This document shows positions 1-9,401 of a stretch of DNA of 64,000 nucleotides, piece by piece. Position numbers and translations under genes: made by a program. The notes below the pieces were generated by a model. It saw only the letters and a program-made list of their open reading frames with translations. It searched no databases and had not been told where the DNA came from. Each line of letters begins with the position of its first letter. Position 1 is the stretch's first letter. Origin of the DNA: Pantoea sp. Ep11b (GTDB lineage: Bacteria > Pseudomonadota > Gammaproteobacteria > Enterobacterales > Enterobacteriaceae). Where the stretch lies: assembly GCF_040783975.1 (NCBI RefSeq), contig NZ_CP160631.1, forward strand, positions 1,984,001 to 2,048,000. The letters run 5' to 3'.

Positions 1-1311
1 CCAGCGATTCAGCTTCATCTCATCCTGCAGGTAGAGCCCGGTCTGATAGTAGCGACGGGTTTTACTGGTCCAGAGGTAGTCAGGCATCTCGCCCACCTGC
101 TCGCCGGTCAGGGCATTCAGCTGCGAGGCTGAGCCGCTGGCGGCCACGATATCATTCTTATAACGGTGGTACTCGCCACCCACCGAGACGCGATGCTCCA
201 GCTCACCGGTGCTGAACTCTGCCGTCAGGCGGTTATCGGTAGACCAGGCGGCCAGCGAGGATCGTTCGCCGGAGTAGTAGCGGTTCAGCAGGTCGGGATT
301 AGTGCGATCCCAGCCAATCTGATAGACCTGATCGAGATCGACATTCGAGTGGCTGTAGCTGCCGGTAGAGGCGAATGACCAGACGTCGTTGAAGCGGTGA
401 CCAAAATCGAAACTGTAGATCTGTTCGCGACGTTTAAACTGGTCGAGGTCGCTGTTGCCTTCATAGAAGTCGTTGTTCAGCTTGTAGCCGTTGTGTTCGT
501 TAAGGCTGCCGTCGCCGGGAACGGAACCGTGATAGCCACCAGAGGGATCCTTCTGCAGGTAGGCTTTCAGGATCAGGTGGGTATCCTCATCCGGCTGCCA
601 CATCAGCTGCGGCATCAGCGCATATTTCTCTTCGCGCGTATGCGCGTACTGGGTATCGCCGTTGCGCGTAATACCGGTCAGCCGGAAGGCCCACTGATCG
701 TTAATGGCGTTGGTGTAGTCAAACATCGTGCCGGTGGTGGCATTACTGCCGGCCTGCAGCTGGATGTGACCCTCTTCGCTGAACTGAGGACGTTTGGTCA
801 CCATATTGACCAGCCCGCCCGGCACGGTCTGCCCATAGAGTGCAGAAGAGGGACCTTTGATCACGTCGACACGCTCCAGGAAGGCGTTATCAACCTGCAG
901 AACGTTGAAACTGCCGCCGTCGCTCATCAGCCGCATGCCATCAAGGAAGGTGTTATCGACATCGCCGCCGTGGAAACCGCGCAGTGCGATGGTGTCATAA
1001 CGGGTGGCGGCACCGCCGAAATTGGTGAAGACCCCCGAACTGTAACCCAGCGCCTGATTCAGGGTCAGCGCGCCCTGATCCTGCATCTGCTGGCGGGTCA
1101 CCACCGAGATGGACTGCGGCGTAGTGATCAGCGAACGGTCGTTTTTGGTGGCGCCCTCGCTGGTGGTCGCCAGATAACCCCGGGTAGGGGAGGCGGAATC
1201 TTCCAGCGGTTGCGCGGTCACCACCATATCGGCAGCAAAACTCAGAGCGGGCGTGGTCAGCGCCAGAGTGCAGAGGGGAACATAACCTTTCAGCGGCAAT
1301 GACAGTTTCAT
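1..1311 (-). CDS. TonB-dependent ferric-siderophore receptor, 3' end outside window
   Basis: Outer-membrane beta-barrel receptor for a ferric siderophore, energised by TonB. The visible 437 residues begin with a signal peptide ending near ALSFA-AD. A plug domain follows, with the typical segments TPQSISVVTRQQM, IALRGF and VIKGPSSALYGQTVPGGLVN, and then barrel strands rich in aromatic residues. Members usually have 700-750 residues, so about 40% lies beyond base 1. The start at 1311 is chosen over an in-frame ATG at 1317 because AAGGA lies 6 bases before it. A Fur box sits about 55 bases upstream, which fits iron-repressed expression. The plug resembles the FhuA/FoxA (hydroxamate) group, but the substrate cannot be read from the sequence. 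Confidence 0.93.
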   Translation of the reverse strand, partial: MKLSLPLKGYVPLCTLALTTPALSFAADMVVTAQPLEDSASPTRGYLATTSEGATKNDRSLITTPQSISVVTRQQMQDQGALTLNQALGYSSGVFTNFGGAATRYDTIALRGFHGGDVDNTFLDGMRLMSDGGSFNVLQVDNAFLERVDVIKGPSSALYGQTVPGGLVNMVTKRPQFSEEGHIQLQAGSNATTGTMFDYTNAINDQWAFRLTGITRNGDTQYAHTREEKYALMPQLMWQPDEDTHLILKAYLQKDPSGGYHGSVPGDGSLNEHNGYKLNNDFYEGNSDLDQFKRREQIYSFDFGHRFNDVWSFASTGSYSHSNVDLDQVYQIGWDRTNPDLLNRYYSGERSSLAAWSTDNRLTAEFSTGELEHRVSVGGEYHRYKNDIVAASGSASQLNALTGEQVGEMPDYLWTSKTRRYYQTGLYLQDEMKLNRW

Positions 1312-1365
1312 CAACATTCCTTTCTTAGCAAAGCGGTCAGGCAGGTGGATAATATTCTTGATAGG

Positions 1366-1394
1366 CAATCTCATTATCATAATGAGAATTATTA
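1366..1394 (-). promoter_or_regulatory. Fur box upstream of the siderophore receptor
   Basis: On the minus strand this reads AATAATTCTCATTATGATAA followed by TGAGATT. It is a near-palindromic AT-rich element built of the GATAAT/ATTATC-like hexamers of the Fur consensus. It lies just upstream of the TonB-dependent receptor, where iron-loaded Fur would block transcription. Confidence 0.85.
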
Positions 1395-1467
1395 CCTTTT
1401 ATAAATTCGCTGCAATTTTGCCTGCGGATGAAAAAAGTTCAAGTAAAATTCGCTGAAAGGGGGGAGA

Positions 1468-1496
1468 GGATACCTCCGGCAGGGCCAGAGGTATCC
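1468..1496 (-). terminator. hairpin downstream of treA
   Basis: A perfect 9-base inverted repeat, GGATACCTC and GAGGTATCC, with an 11-base loop. It lies just beyond the treA stop codon and before the receptor promoter. There is no strong T-run on the minus strand, so it may be a weak terminator or an mRNA-stabilising hairpin. Confidence 0.5.
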
Positions 1497-1504
1497 GGAG
1501 AGCA

Positions 1505-3190
1505 TTAAGGTTGTGAAGCTGACGCCTGAGGAATATCGTGGGCGCTGTTACAGGTTTTCTCTTTCGGACAATATTTATCAAGCAGCTTCAGCGTAACGCC
1601 ATTGGTCCAGCCGAAACCATCCTGCAGCGGATATTCGCCGCCACCGCCACCGCCGAGGTTTTTACCCTCGACGACATATTTTTCAACCAGCTTATGCTCC
1701 CGGTCATAGGTGTTCTGAACGTTCTGCAGGAAGCGGACGCCCACCTCTTTTGCCAGTTTCGGCTGGTTGTAGTGTTCCAGACCCTCGACGGCGACCCACT
1801 GCAGCGGTGCCCAGCCATTCGGCGCATCCCATTGCTGGCCGTTGTTGACGGTCGTAGTCACCAGACCGCCCGGCTTCAGCAGCTGTTTTTCCACCGCGCG
1901 GGCGGTGCTTTCAGCCTGCTTATCGCTGGCGACCTGCAGATAGAGCGGGAACAGCGTCGCAGCGGTCAGCTGCGGATGGACCTGCTTTTTCTGCCAGTCA
2001 TAATCGGCATACCAGTTCTGTTTACTGTCCCAGAGATAGCGGTTGATAGCCGCCTGGCGCTTCTCTGCCCGGTCTGCGAACTGCTTCGCCAGATCGGTCT
2101 GCTTGTTCATCTGATAGGCTTTTGACAGCGTCTGCTCCAGATGGAACAGCAGGCTGTTGAGATCGACCGGCGCCAGCTGCGTGGTCCGGATGGTCGAGAG
2201 ATTATGCGCGTCGGTAAACCAGCGTGAACTGAAATCCCAGCCCGAGGCCGCACCGGAGCGCAGCTCGCGATAGAGTTCCGCCTTATTGCGCTGAGGCGCT
2301 TTCTGCGCGGTGGCGATGTCATCCATCCAGGACTCGGTGCGCGGCACGTCACGCGCATCCCAGTAGCGGTTGAGCAGCGTGCCGTCTGCCAGCTTAATCA
2401 CCCACTTGCTGGCTGCACCCGCCGCGACGTTGTCGCTGTCCGCCATCCAGTAGTCATACTCTTTCTGCAACTGCGGCAGATAGCGGGTGTAGGCCTGGCC
2501 GTTATCGTGGGTTGCCAGCAGATCGACCATCAGGCTGAAGAACGGCGGTTGTGAACGGCTCAGGTAGTAGCTGCGGTTACCGTTGGGGATGTGGCCATAG
2601 CGGTCGAGCAGGGAGGCGAAGTTATCCGTCATATCCTGCACCTTATCCCAGTGGCCGCTTTCGGCCAGGCCCAGCATGGTGAAGTAGCTATCCCAGTAAT
2701 AAATTTCGCGGAAGCGTCCGCCCGGCACTACATAAGGTTTGGGCAGCGGCAGCAGCGAATCATACTGACCGGCGCTGCTGGCCGTGCGAGTCAGCACCGG
2801 CCACAGACCATCGATGTGCTCACGCAGATTCTGTCCGGCGGGCGGCACATATTTGTCGCCCGCGGCGGGCAGCGTAAAGTTGGCATCGACAAAATGTTTC
2901 AGGTCGAAATTGCGCTGTTTCTTCTGCATCTGCCAGTCAGCCAGAATTGAAGAGGGGTCAAATTTCGGCACCGCATCAGCAAAGGTTTTTTGATCCGGAT
3001 AGAATTTCGCCTGCTGCACGGCATTGAACAGCGGGCCTAAGCGGATATCCGGCGGCTGCGGCTGATTATTCAGCATGCGGCTGCTGTCATCGGCCTGGGC
3101 AGTAAAAGCGGGTACGCTCAGCAGCAACGTGAGCAGAAAAGGTGCATAACGCTGACGCCGTTCGGCGGCGTTTACCTCAATTTTTATCAT
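1505..3190 (-). CDS. treA: periplasmic alpha,alpha-trehalase (GH37)
   Basis: Hydrolyses trehalose to two glucose molecules in the periplasm, allowing use of trehalose at high osmolarity. The 561-residue length matches E. coli TreA (565). Both trehalase signatures are present: [14 protein letters not shown] at about residues 156-169 and [10 protein letters not shown] at about 452-461. The glycine-rich [16 protein letters not shown] segment near the C-terminus holds the expected catalytic Glu region. A Sec signal peptide ends near FTAQA-DD. The start at 3190 (MIKIEV) is preferred to an upstream in-frame ATG at 3247 because AGGAG stands 8 bases before it and it places the signal peptide at the N-terminus. 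It is transcribed divergently from ghrA. Confidence 0.95.
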   Translation of the reverse strand: MIKIEVNAAERRQRYAPFLLTLLLSVPAFTAQADDSSRMLNNQPQPPDIRLGPLFNAVQQAKFYPDQKTFADAVPKFDPSSILADWQMQKKQRNFDLKHFVDANFTLPAAGDKYVPPAGQNLREHIDGLWPVLTRTASSAGQYDSLLPLPKPYVVPGGRFREIYYWDSYFTMLGLAESGHWDKVQDMTDNFASLLDRYGHIPNGNRSYYLSRSQPPFFSLMVDLLATHDNGQAYTRYLPQLQKEYDYWMADSDNVAAGAASKWVIKLADGTLLNRYWDARDVPRTESWMDDIATAQKAPQRNKAELYRELRSGAASGWDFSSRWFTDAHNLSTIRTTQLAPVDLNSLLFHLEQTLSKAYQMNKQTDLAKQFADRAEKRQAAINRYLWDSKQNWYADYDWQKKQVHPQLTAATLFPLYLQVASDKQAESTARAVEKQLLKPGGLVTTTVNNGQQWDAPNGWAPLQWVAVEGLEHYNQPKLAKEVGVRFLQNVQNTYDREHKLVEKYVVEGKNLGGGGGGEYPLQDGFGWTNGVTLKLLDKYCPKEKTCNSAHDIPQASASQP

Positions 3191-3397
3191 CGGTTTTTCT
3201 CCTTGTCCGAAATGCGGCCGCGCGTAACGCATTGACCACAGGACCAACTTTAGACCTTATCTGACCATTTCACCCTGAAGCGAGCCGGAAATGTGAAGCC
3301 ACAGGAATTATTGACCGGGAAAAAATCGCTTTTCTGACGGCTTTTTCTTGCTCTCACGCCGCTTTTCCTGGACGCTGAAAGAAAAAAGGAGAGCAGG

Positions 3398-4339
3398 ATG
3401 GAGATCATCTGGTATCACCCGTCGCAGTCTGCCGCGGCCTGGATTAAGGGTTTACAACAGCGCCTGCCTGAGGCAACGGTTCGTGCCTGGCAGCCCGGCG
3501 ACAATCGGCCAGCCGATTACGCGCTGGTCCGTTCCCCGCCCGCTGAGATGCTGCAGGGCCGCGCCACGCTGCGCGGGGTCTTTGCGCTGGGCGCGGGCGT
3601 GGACGAGATCCTGAAACAGCTGCAGCAGCATCCGGACATGCTGCCCGACAGCGTACCGCTTTACCGGCTGGAGGATACCGGGATGGCGCGACAGATGCAG
3701 GAGTACGCGGTTCACAGCGTGCTGACCTGGTTTCGTCGGTTTGACGACTACCGCCTCCAGCAGCAGCAGGCGTGCTGGCAGCCGCTGCCGCCTTACACGC
3801 GCGAAACGTTCACCGTCGGCATCCTCGGTGCGGGCGTGCTGGGGCAGAGCGTGGCAGAGAGCCTGAAACCCTGGGGATTCCCGCTGCGCGTCTGGAGTCG
3901 ATCGCCTAAAACGATCGACGGAGTGACCAGCTTTGCCGGCCGCGAGATGCTGCCCGCGTTCCTGCGCGAGACGCGGGTGCTCATCAACCTGCTGCCGAGC
4001 ACGCCGGAAACCGTGAACCTGGTCGATCACACCTTTTTGCAGCAGCTCCCGCATGGCGCCTTCTTCCTCAATATCGCGCGTGGTGCGCAGGTGGTGGAAG
4101 CCGACCTGCTGGCCGCGCTCGATAGTGGACAGCTGAAAGCGGCGGCGCTGGATGTCTTTCAGGTTGAACCTCTGCCCGAGGCGCATCCGCTCTGGTCCCA
4201 TCCGCGCGTCACGATCACGCCCCATAATGCGGCGGTAACCTTGATCGACGAAGCTATCGACTTTATCGCCCGCGCAATTCTGCAGGATCAGGCAGGTGAG
4301 CAGCCAAAAGGCAGAGTGGACCGTCAGCGTGGCTATTAA
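3398..4339 (+). CDS. ghrA: glyoxylate/hydroxypyruvate reductase A
   Basis: NADPH-dependent 2-hydroxyacid dehydrogenase that reduces glyoxylate to glycolate and hydroxypyruvate to glycerate in the cytoplasm. Its 313 residues match E. coli GhrA (312) almost end to end, including [15 protein letters not shown] and the C-terminal VDRQRGY. The dinucleotide-binding GAGVLG motif is at 144-149. The catalytic residues of the family fall at Arg228 (NIARGA), Glu257 (VEPLP) and His276 (TPHNAA). An AGGAGA ribosome-binding site precedes the start. It lies 39 bases ahead of ycdX, as in the E. coli ghrA-ycdX-ycdY order, suggesting co-transcription. Confidence 0.96.
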   Translation: MEIIWYHPSQSAAAWIKGLQQRLPEATVRAWQPGDNRPADYALVRSPPAEMLQGRATLRGVFALGAGVDEILKQLQQHPDMLPDSVPLYRLEDTGMARQMQEYAVHSVLTWFRRFDDYRLQQQQACWQPLPPYTRETFTVGILGAGVLGQSVAESLKPWGFPLRVWSRSPKTIDGVTSFAGREMLPAFLRETRVLINLLPSTPETVNLVDHTFLQQLPHGAFFLNIARGAQVVEADLLAALDSGQLKAAALDVFQVEPLPEAHPLWSHPRVTITPHNAAVTLIDEAIDFIARAILQDQAGEQPKGRVDRQRGY

Positions 4340-4378
4340 TCAATCGGCCCTGTCAGGGGCAATCAGCAGGAGAAGAGG

Positions 4379-5116
4379 ATGTATCCGGTAGATCTGCATA
4401 TGCACACCATCGCGAGTACGCATGCTTACAGCACGCTGCATGACTATGTGGCTCAGGCGAAGCAAACCGGCCTGAAACTGTTTGCCATTACCGATCACGG
4501 TCCGGACATGGCCGACGCACCGCATTACTGGCACTTTATTAATATGCGCATCTGGCCGCGGGTGATTGACGGCGTGGCAATCCTGCGGGGTATTGAGGCC
4601 AATATTAAAAATCAGCAGGGCGAGATCGACTGTTCCGGCCCGATGCTCGATGCGCTGGATTTGGTCGTCGCCGGTTTTCACGAGCCGGTCTATGCACCGC
4701 GCGACAGAAAGCATCACACCGACGCTATGATCGCGGCGATGGCGAGCGGGCTGGTTCATATCATCAGCCATCCGGGCAATCCGAAGTTCCCGGTCGATAT
4801 CCCGGCTATCGCTGAAGCCGCCGCCTGTTACGATGTGGCGCTGGAGCTGAATAACTCCTCCTTTACCCATTCGCGGCCGGGCAGCGAACCCAACTGCCGG
4901 GCTATTGCCGCCGCGGTACGCGATGCCGGTGGACGGCTGGCATTTGGCTCCGATTCTCACACCGCCTTTACGCTCGGGCATTTCGACCATTGCCTTCGTA
5001 TCGCCCGCGAAGTGGATTTTCCGGAGGATCGGGTGCTGAATGTCACGCCTCGTCGCCTGCTCGATTTTCTGGAAATGCGTAGCGGCAGACGGATTGCTGA
5101 ACTGGCTGACTTTTAG
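4379..5116 (+). CDS. ycdX: PHP-domain phosphatase YcdX
   Basis: Zinc-dependent PHP-family phosphatase of 245 residues, as in E. coli YcdX, which is linked to swarming motility. Metal ligands are visible as DLHMHT (His7, His9), THAYS (His15) and ITDHGPDM (His40). The later HTDAM, ISHPGNP and FGSDSHTAF motifs complete the trinuclear site. AGGAG precedes the ATG. In E. coli the next gene is the chaperone ycdY; here an insertion of about 5 kb separates them, and the last 171 bases of ycdX occur again immediately before ycdY. This first copy is full length and appears functional. Confidence 0.95.
   Translation: MYPVDLHMHTIASTHAYSTLHDYVAQAKQTGLKLFAITDHGPDMADAPHYWHFINMRIWPRVIDGVAILRGIEANIKNQQGEIDCSGPMLDALDLVVAGFHEPVYAPRDRKHHTDAMIAAMASGLVHIISHPGNPKFPVDIPAIAEAAACYDVALELNNSSFTHSRPGSEPNCRAIAAAVRDAGGRLAFGSDSHTAFTLGHFDHCLRIAREVDFPEDRVLNVTPRRLLDFLEMRSGRRIAELADF
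4946..5116 (+). repeat. 3' end of ycdX, first copy of a 171-bp direct repeat
   Basis: The last 171 bases of ycdX are repeated at 10139-10309 with about 15 differences counted by eye, mostly at third codon positions. The repeats bracket the decayed island. This resembles elements that insert into a gene end and restore it, or a recombination with a related chromosome. The divergence argues against a recent exact duplication. Confidence 0.9.
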
Positions 5117-5154
5117 CGCCAGGTTACGTCATCAATACGCTCGTCATGATGAGA

Positions 5155-5178
5155 ATCCCCGCTTTAATCTGCGGGGAT
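5155..5178 (+). terminator. hairpin after ycdX
   Basis: Perfect 8-base inverted repeat ATCCCCGC / GCGGGGAT with an 8-base AT-rich loop, 39 bases after the ycdX stop. No T-run follows, so termination efficiency is uncertain. Confidence 0.45.
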
Positions 5179-5795
5179 ATGAGGGGTAAAGGGGGTGTTT
5201 TAACCTAATTTTCTCTGGTCAAGCCAGCGACACAACGATAGAGCGGCAGACCGAAGCAGCTCGGCTTTACGCAGTAGAAAACAATCCTGAATATCATTAG
5301 ATGCGTGATGAAGATGTTTCAGCGTTTAAGGGCAAAAACAGCGGATGTGCTGATTTATCGATGATGTCAAAGAGAGGCGATCCCTTCGGATAGCGCGTTG
5401 TATGTTGAGAACCTCTGCCGCCTCAGCCGCGCTGACGCTACTACTGCAAACGAATAATCTGTTTGTCTGTTACATCCTGGCCTGACCATGATTACCGGGA
5501 TGGAAGGCAAGAAATCTATCCGTGAAAGTGTGAACCCAAATCCTATTGATTTATTGGTTTCGATCTTACTGTTCATAAGAGCCAATAAGGAGTCGTTGAC
5601 TAAACAAAAGCGTGTTTTTGGCAACGTTGCCGCCCTGGTGGAACGTTGAAAACAAGGCCAGGCCGTTAACATTAAAAGCGCGGATAGCTCTCCTTGAAGA
5701 ATATACGACACCGAATCATAGTATGAGGGTGTAAAACCTCCCCCGTCTACCGGGAACCGAAAAGAAGGCCATAAAGCCATTTTTACAAGGGTGGG
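5179..5795 (+). other. gene-poor left end of the ycdX-ycdY island
   Basis: No convincing intact gene. One protein-like reading on the plus strand runs from 5488 to 5649 (53 residues, beginning MITGMEGKKSIRESV and containing LLVSILLFIRANKESL). It may be another piece of the pseudogene that follows, but its family is not recognised. ORFs on the minus strand here have no ribosome-binding site or family resemblance. Confidence 0.4.
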
Positions 5796-6546
5796 GGGGC
5801 CAGTCGTGGGCGGTCGCCAACCTTAAAAAGATGCAGGTTAACCATGTGTTGATTGACGAAAAGATGTTCGCGCCATCATCTATGATCACACCGCTAAAGT
5901 TCTTTCTGGCGGTGCAGAAGTTGAATTCCATGAAACGATGCTCAAGGACAAGAAAACGGCGCTTGCCGCCGTTCAGCAGAAGGTAACAAACATCACTACG
6001 GCGATCGCGATGGGGGGGAATATTGCCAGCTTGGTTGAAACACTCACCACACTGGAAGCAGGAAAACCTCACTTCCTGACTGAGATTGATAAACTTCAAT
6101 AGCGCGATGCGTTAAGGGGCAGTGATAGCGATTCAGACGAGGCTATCAAGCAGGTGAATGGCCTGGTTACTCCTGATCTGCTGTGCTGAAAGATATAACG
6201 ATCCCTGATCGTATTACGCTTCGGGAAATTGTCCGGTCCGCGTTACCTGTGGTCACTTTTTCCAGACGAGCAGATAAGGTGCTGAAGATCGATTTTAAAT
6301 TTCCTGAGAACAACCATCTTGTTTACCAAGGGATGATGAACGGGAAGGAAAACCTGCACCCAACTCAGAACAGCGGCAGAGGGGCAAAAAGTAAATGACA
6401 TCTACAGCAAGATCGGTAATACATTTTCCGTGGCTATGGGGGAATCAATAACGTTAACAGATCCATACGTCGCAGCTGATCGGCGAATCGTGGCAGTGCC
6501 TGGACTCCCTGAGCTTAGCGGCAAGGACTTCTTTGAGAAAAGATAA
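5796..6546 (+). pseudogene. decayed protein-coding remnant, family not recognised
   Basis: Protein-like sequence continues across several frame changes. One frame gives SWAVANLKKMQVNHVLIDEK, another continues from DVRAIIYDHTAKVLSGGAEV through KKTALAAVQQKVTNITTAIA to a TAG at 6102. A third covers 6183-6398 (KDITIPDRITLREIVRSALP, with DKVLKIDFKFPENN). Joined, these would make roughly 200-250 residues of a soluble protein, but stops and frameshifts separate them. It lies next to a PAAR-fused T6SS toxin on the opposite strand, so it could be an old effector or accessory gene. I do not recognise the family. Confidence 0.45.
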
Positions 6547-6605
6547 GATTCAACGCCATTAATGAAAGTAGCTCACCAGGTGGCGTTAAGGTGATGACAG
6601 GCTTG

Positions 6606-7010
6606 CTAGTGTCTGCCGTGTGTTATCACCAGAATCAAAATCATCGCGATGACAAAGAACATAAGACTCGCAAGTGCAAGGTATAGCTCCAGATAAAATG
6701 GCCCGATCAGACGTTTGGGTAATCCACGGATGAAATCTTTGTCATCATTCTTTGTAAAGTTTGAACTTTTATTCCAGAGCAGCGGCTTGAAAATAAACTG
6801 CATTTTTACACTGTAAGCGAAGTTCACATAGAGAGTGTTAACGTGCTCAAAAACTTTCACCATTTCCGGCAAATCGCCGTATTTATCCTTATATAATAAG
6901 CATATTTCTGTGAAGCGCTTTCGATTTAACACAGACATCATGATACTTGCAGCCCCAAGTAGCATTGCTACTACCCATACGATAGCTTCGGCAATCATGA
7001 AGTTAATCAT
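6606..7010 (-). CDS. putative two-helix membrane immunity protein for the PAAR-fused toxin
   Basis: 134 residues with a membrane segment at each end: about 8-27 (IVWVVAMLLGAASIMMSVL) and 110-130 (LALASLMFFVIAMILILVI). They enclose a charged middle region of about 80 residues containing DFIRGLP. It starts inside the last codons of the toxin gene (8-base overlap), the usual mark of translational coupling in toxin/immunity pairs. The protein at 31054-31467 has the same architecture and follows a homologous toxin, with a matching EFIQSLP. Inference: it sits in the inner membrane and neutralises a membrane-acting toxin. No named immunity family was recognised. Confidence 0.7.
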   Translation of the reverse strand: MINFMIAEAIVWVVAMLLGAASIMMSVLNRKRFTEICLLYKDKYGDLPEMVKVFEHVNTLYVNFAYSVKMQFIFKPLLWNKSSNFTKNDDKDFIRGLPKRLIGPFYLELYLALASLMFFVIAMILILVITHGRH

Positions 7011-8430
7011 TGTTCATGATCTCATACAGTGTATTTATAATTTCGCCTGTTTTTTCACCTGCCCAACTAAAAGTACTTTCACTCCCGTATGAGATGCCTC
7101 CTGCAACACCAAGCGTACAAAGTAAAGCACCTGCGCCGCCAGCCTCAAAAGTCGCGGCCCCCAGGACTACGGCACAGACTGCATCCGTTGCAGTACCTGC
7201 CAGGATTTTTGTGGCAATCCTTCCTCCAATCAAACTCCCAGAAAATTCACCGATGGAAGTAAACGAGGTTTTGGCGCAATCCCTGCCAACGGTGCAGGCT
7301 TCGGTGATCTTCGCTGCGGTATCAAAGGCAGACAGGCAAACGCCGATTTTTCCGGCTGTTTCCATCCACTTGACGTACTTCGCCAGTTTTTCGATGTGCG
7401 TCGCGTAACCTTCAATATCGCTAACACCTGTTTCATTCCAACGGTGAGTGATTGAACGGCTTGAGAGGCCAAGGGCACTTTTCAGATCGGCATACTCATT
7501 GAACATGAAGCGATGTTTCATAAACATCTTGAGAACACTATCAAGCTGACCAAACAAGCGGCGGCGCTCAACAAAAAATTGTTCGCCAATTAGTGTGCCG
7601 CTGGTGATGTACTGTTTTTTATATGTCTTCTCGATCTCGACGAGAATTTTTTCCACTCTCCTGAAATATTCCTTCGCTGCTTCCGTCGCTCTTCCCACAT
7701 CTCCGGCAGTATCATTTGCAATAGTGGCAGCGGCTGCAAACATCTCAATGGTGTCTTTGTGTTTGAAAAGAAAGTTGGCCTGCTGGATTGAGAGCGGCGC
7801 TAATGCTGCATCAATCCGCTGTTTTGCGGCCTGCATATGAGCGATTTGCTTTTCATCCTGCTTTTTGGGGTCAACCACCAGCATGATAGAGCCTGCTTTG
7901 TATCTTTCATCCGGGCCGTTAAGTGTAGCGAATAGATCCTTTACCCCTGCTGGCGGATTCTCAGTGAAAAGCAGGCGTTGCCAGGCTTCTGTAGTACCAC
8001 CGTAAGGGATAATGGCAAAACCTGCGTCAATGCCTGTTTTCTTTTTCGCGGTTTGGGCCTGTTCTTTTGGCTCGGGTGAATCGATTGGCCTTGGAAGTAC
8101 AGGCATCTTAACAAGGTGAGATAGGTCTATGTGCGTTACTGTTGGTTCTCCACTCAGTTCGTAATCATCATCCCAGTTTGAATTCAGGAATTTGGATTTA
8201 CAGGGGCAGGAGCTATAGCTGTGCAGTGTTCCGGCAATCCTTTTGCCGTGTATGTCATCATCAAGTCCACCGCAGATACGGTAAAACCCTGGATGTTTAC
8301 CACAAGTGACTTTATGCCCTTCGCAGGATATATCTCTGTCAAAATGCTGGTGATCGCTCCATCCTTCAATGATAACGCCACCACATCGAGTTTTATCTCC
8401 CCTGAATAAATAATATCCCTTAACCCCCAT
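7003..8430 (-). CDS. PAAR-fused T6SS effector, putative membrane-damaging toxin
   Basis: 475 residues. Residues 9-80 form a Cys/His-rich PAAR-like domain (RGDKTRCGGVIIEG, HKVTCGKHPGFYRICGG, SYSSCPCKSKFL) that would cap a VgrG spike. Residues 136-190 contain a short LysM-like segment (GFAIIPYGGTTEAWQRLL ending in SIMLVVDP). A helical domain spans about 195-370 with the hallmark YITSGTLIGEQFFVERR at 274-290. The C-terminus (397-446) is glycine-rich and hydrophobic with spaced cysteines, suggesting membrane insertion. From residue 136 onward it is homologous to the hcp-linked protein at 30065-31057. The start overlaps the upstream small ORF by 11 bases. It is intact although its surroundings are decayed. 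The toxic activity is inferred, not recognised from a named family. Confidence 0.75.
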   Translation of the reverse strand: MGVKGYYLFRGDKTRCGGVIIEGWSDHQHFDRDISCEGHKVTCGKHPGFYRICGGLDDDIHGKRIAGTLHSYSSCPCKSKFLNSNWDDDYELSGEPTVTHIDLSHLVKMPVLPRPIDSPEPKEQAQTAKKKTGIDAGFAIIPYGGTTEAWQRLLFTENPPAGVKDLFATLNGPDERYKAGSIMLVVDPKKQDEKQIAHMQAAKQRIDAALAPLSIQQANFLFKHKDTIEMFAAAATIANDTAGDVGRATEAAKEYFRRVEKILVEIEKTYKKQYITSGTLIGEQFFVERRRLFGQLDSVLKMFMKHRFMFNEYADLKSALGLSSRSITHRWNETGVSDIEGYATHIEKLAKYVKWMETAGKIGVCLSAFDTAAKITEACTVGRDCAKTSFTSIGEFSGSLIGGRIATKILAGTATDAVCAVVLGAATFEAGGAGALLCTLGVAGGISYGSESTFSWAGEKTGEIINTLYEIMNND

Positions 8431-8638
8431 CAGTGCTTACCCCCCCACAACGGGTCCGACTCCCGACGTCTGCAAACCGTAAAATGTGCGCTAACGGGCG
8501 GCTTAAATACTTTTCGTTATTTTCTTTGAGTTCTTTCCGGATTATGTTGTCACAGAGAGACAAAAGTTCTTCATCATATGGAAGCCGTGCATGGGCTTCG
8601 CGGATTTCGGGCGTTATTTCGTAAGTGTATTGCTGCAT
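8420..8638 (-). CDS. small ORF coupled to the PAAR effector, function unknown
   Basis: 72 residues starting MQQYTYEITPEIREAHARL. The start at 8638 has AAGGGA 4 bases upstream; a longer in-frame start at 8689 is possible. The stop overlaps the PAAR effector start by 11 bases, so the two are probably translated together. The last residues read GSRTRCGGV, almost the same as GDKTRCGGV at the start of the PAAR domain. This suggests the gene now runs into a leftover PAAR start, or that two PAAR genes recombined here. The helical, charged body could be a former chaperone or accessory protein. No family recognised. Confidence 0.5.
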   Translation of the reverse strand: MQQYTYEITPEIREAHARLPYDEELLSLCDNIIRKELKENNEKYLSRPLAHILRFADVGSRTRCGGVSTDGG

Positions 8639-8785
8639 AAATCCCTTTACTGATTGCAAATCCATCTTAATATGCAACGGATTGTACAAATGATAATCAC
8701 AGGAAGGAAGTGGTTTTTTCTTAAAGTAAAACTGCGTTCCATATTATATTTCTGTTGAATGATTTACGGGTTTTCATTCGGCTTG

Positions 8786-9001
8786 TTAAATATCGAAGGT
8801 TTTGATCGCTGCACGTTTCTTCGACTTCGTTATGTAAGTGAATGTGCCTGCAGCACTGTTTGTGCAGATGCAAAGAAGCTCACCTTTGGGCAAAGGTTGC
8901 GATTCAGAATTATTAAGAGTGATCCATCCTGCGTCGGCACACAAGGCCATCATAAGCCTGTAAGGTACTGATACATAAATTTTTATCGTGCAGTCCTTCA
9001 T
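8786..9001 (-). CDS. doubtful small ORF upstream of the PAAR effector
   Basis: 71 residues starting MKDCTIKIYVSVPYRLMMAL. It is on the same strand as the effector genes but has no clear ribosome-binding site and is separated from them by about 150 AT-rich bases. It could be the 3' remainder of a longer lost gene. No family recognised; kept because its composition is protein-like and it is co-directional with the module. Confidence 0.25.
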   Translation of the reverse strand: MKDCTIKIYVSVPYRLMMALCADAGWITLNNSESQPLPKGELLCICTNSAAGTFTYITKSKKRAAIKTFDI

Positions 9002-9401
9002 TGTGTTTATGGTGACTCACATAGGCATTCCAGCAAGATAATCAAAAAATTATCGATAGGAGGTAGTTAAGTCTGGCCAGGAATTCGGACCGCATTTTGT
9101 CGGTTCGGATCTGGGATTCTTATTCCCCCCCTTCATTGAAATTGTGTTGACCTGCTCCTCCATCACCGTAGTTTGGGATGATGGCGAAGCACCAAAGACG
9201 AACGCGTGTGAAATTGCGACTTCGATATTTAAAGACAAGAGGAGTGATGTGAAGTGTCTGGTTGAGGAGGACGTGAAGAAGGATTCAGACAAAAATTATC
9301 AAGCGAAGCGGCGTTGAGTAACGGCATTGATATTCCCATCACCGTTGAAGAGCGAGACGACAGTTATATTTACATGACGTTGGCACCGCTCGGGGGATGG
9401 T
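9002..9401 (+). other. decayed stretch without an intact gene
   Basis: Short open frames only. The frame starting at 9314 (IDIPITVEERDDSYIYMTL) reads like a protein and is open to 9505, but it has no ribosome-binding site, no upstream continuation and no family resemblance. A second protein-like run (SDVKCLVEEDVKKDSDKNYQ) ends at a stop near 9318. The stretch is probably a remnant of the same event that placed the PAAR toxin here. Confidence 0.35.

Noticed and set aside
397..1302. 301-residue open frame on the plus strand
   Set aside because: It is the shadow of the TonB-dependent receptor on the minus strand, which has a signal peptide, plug motifs and a Fur box.
5716..6099. 127-residue minus-strand frame with Cys and His residues
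   Set aside because: The plus strand carries clearer protein-like sequence in this region, and the minus frame has no ribosome-binding site.
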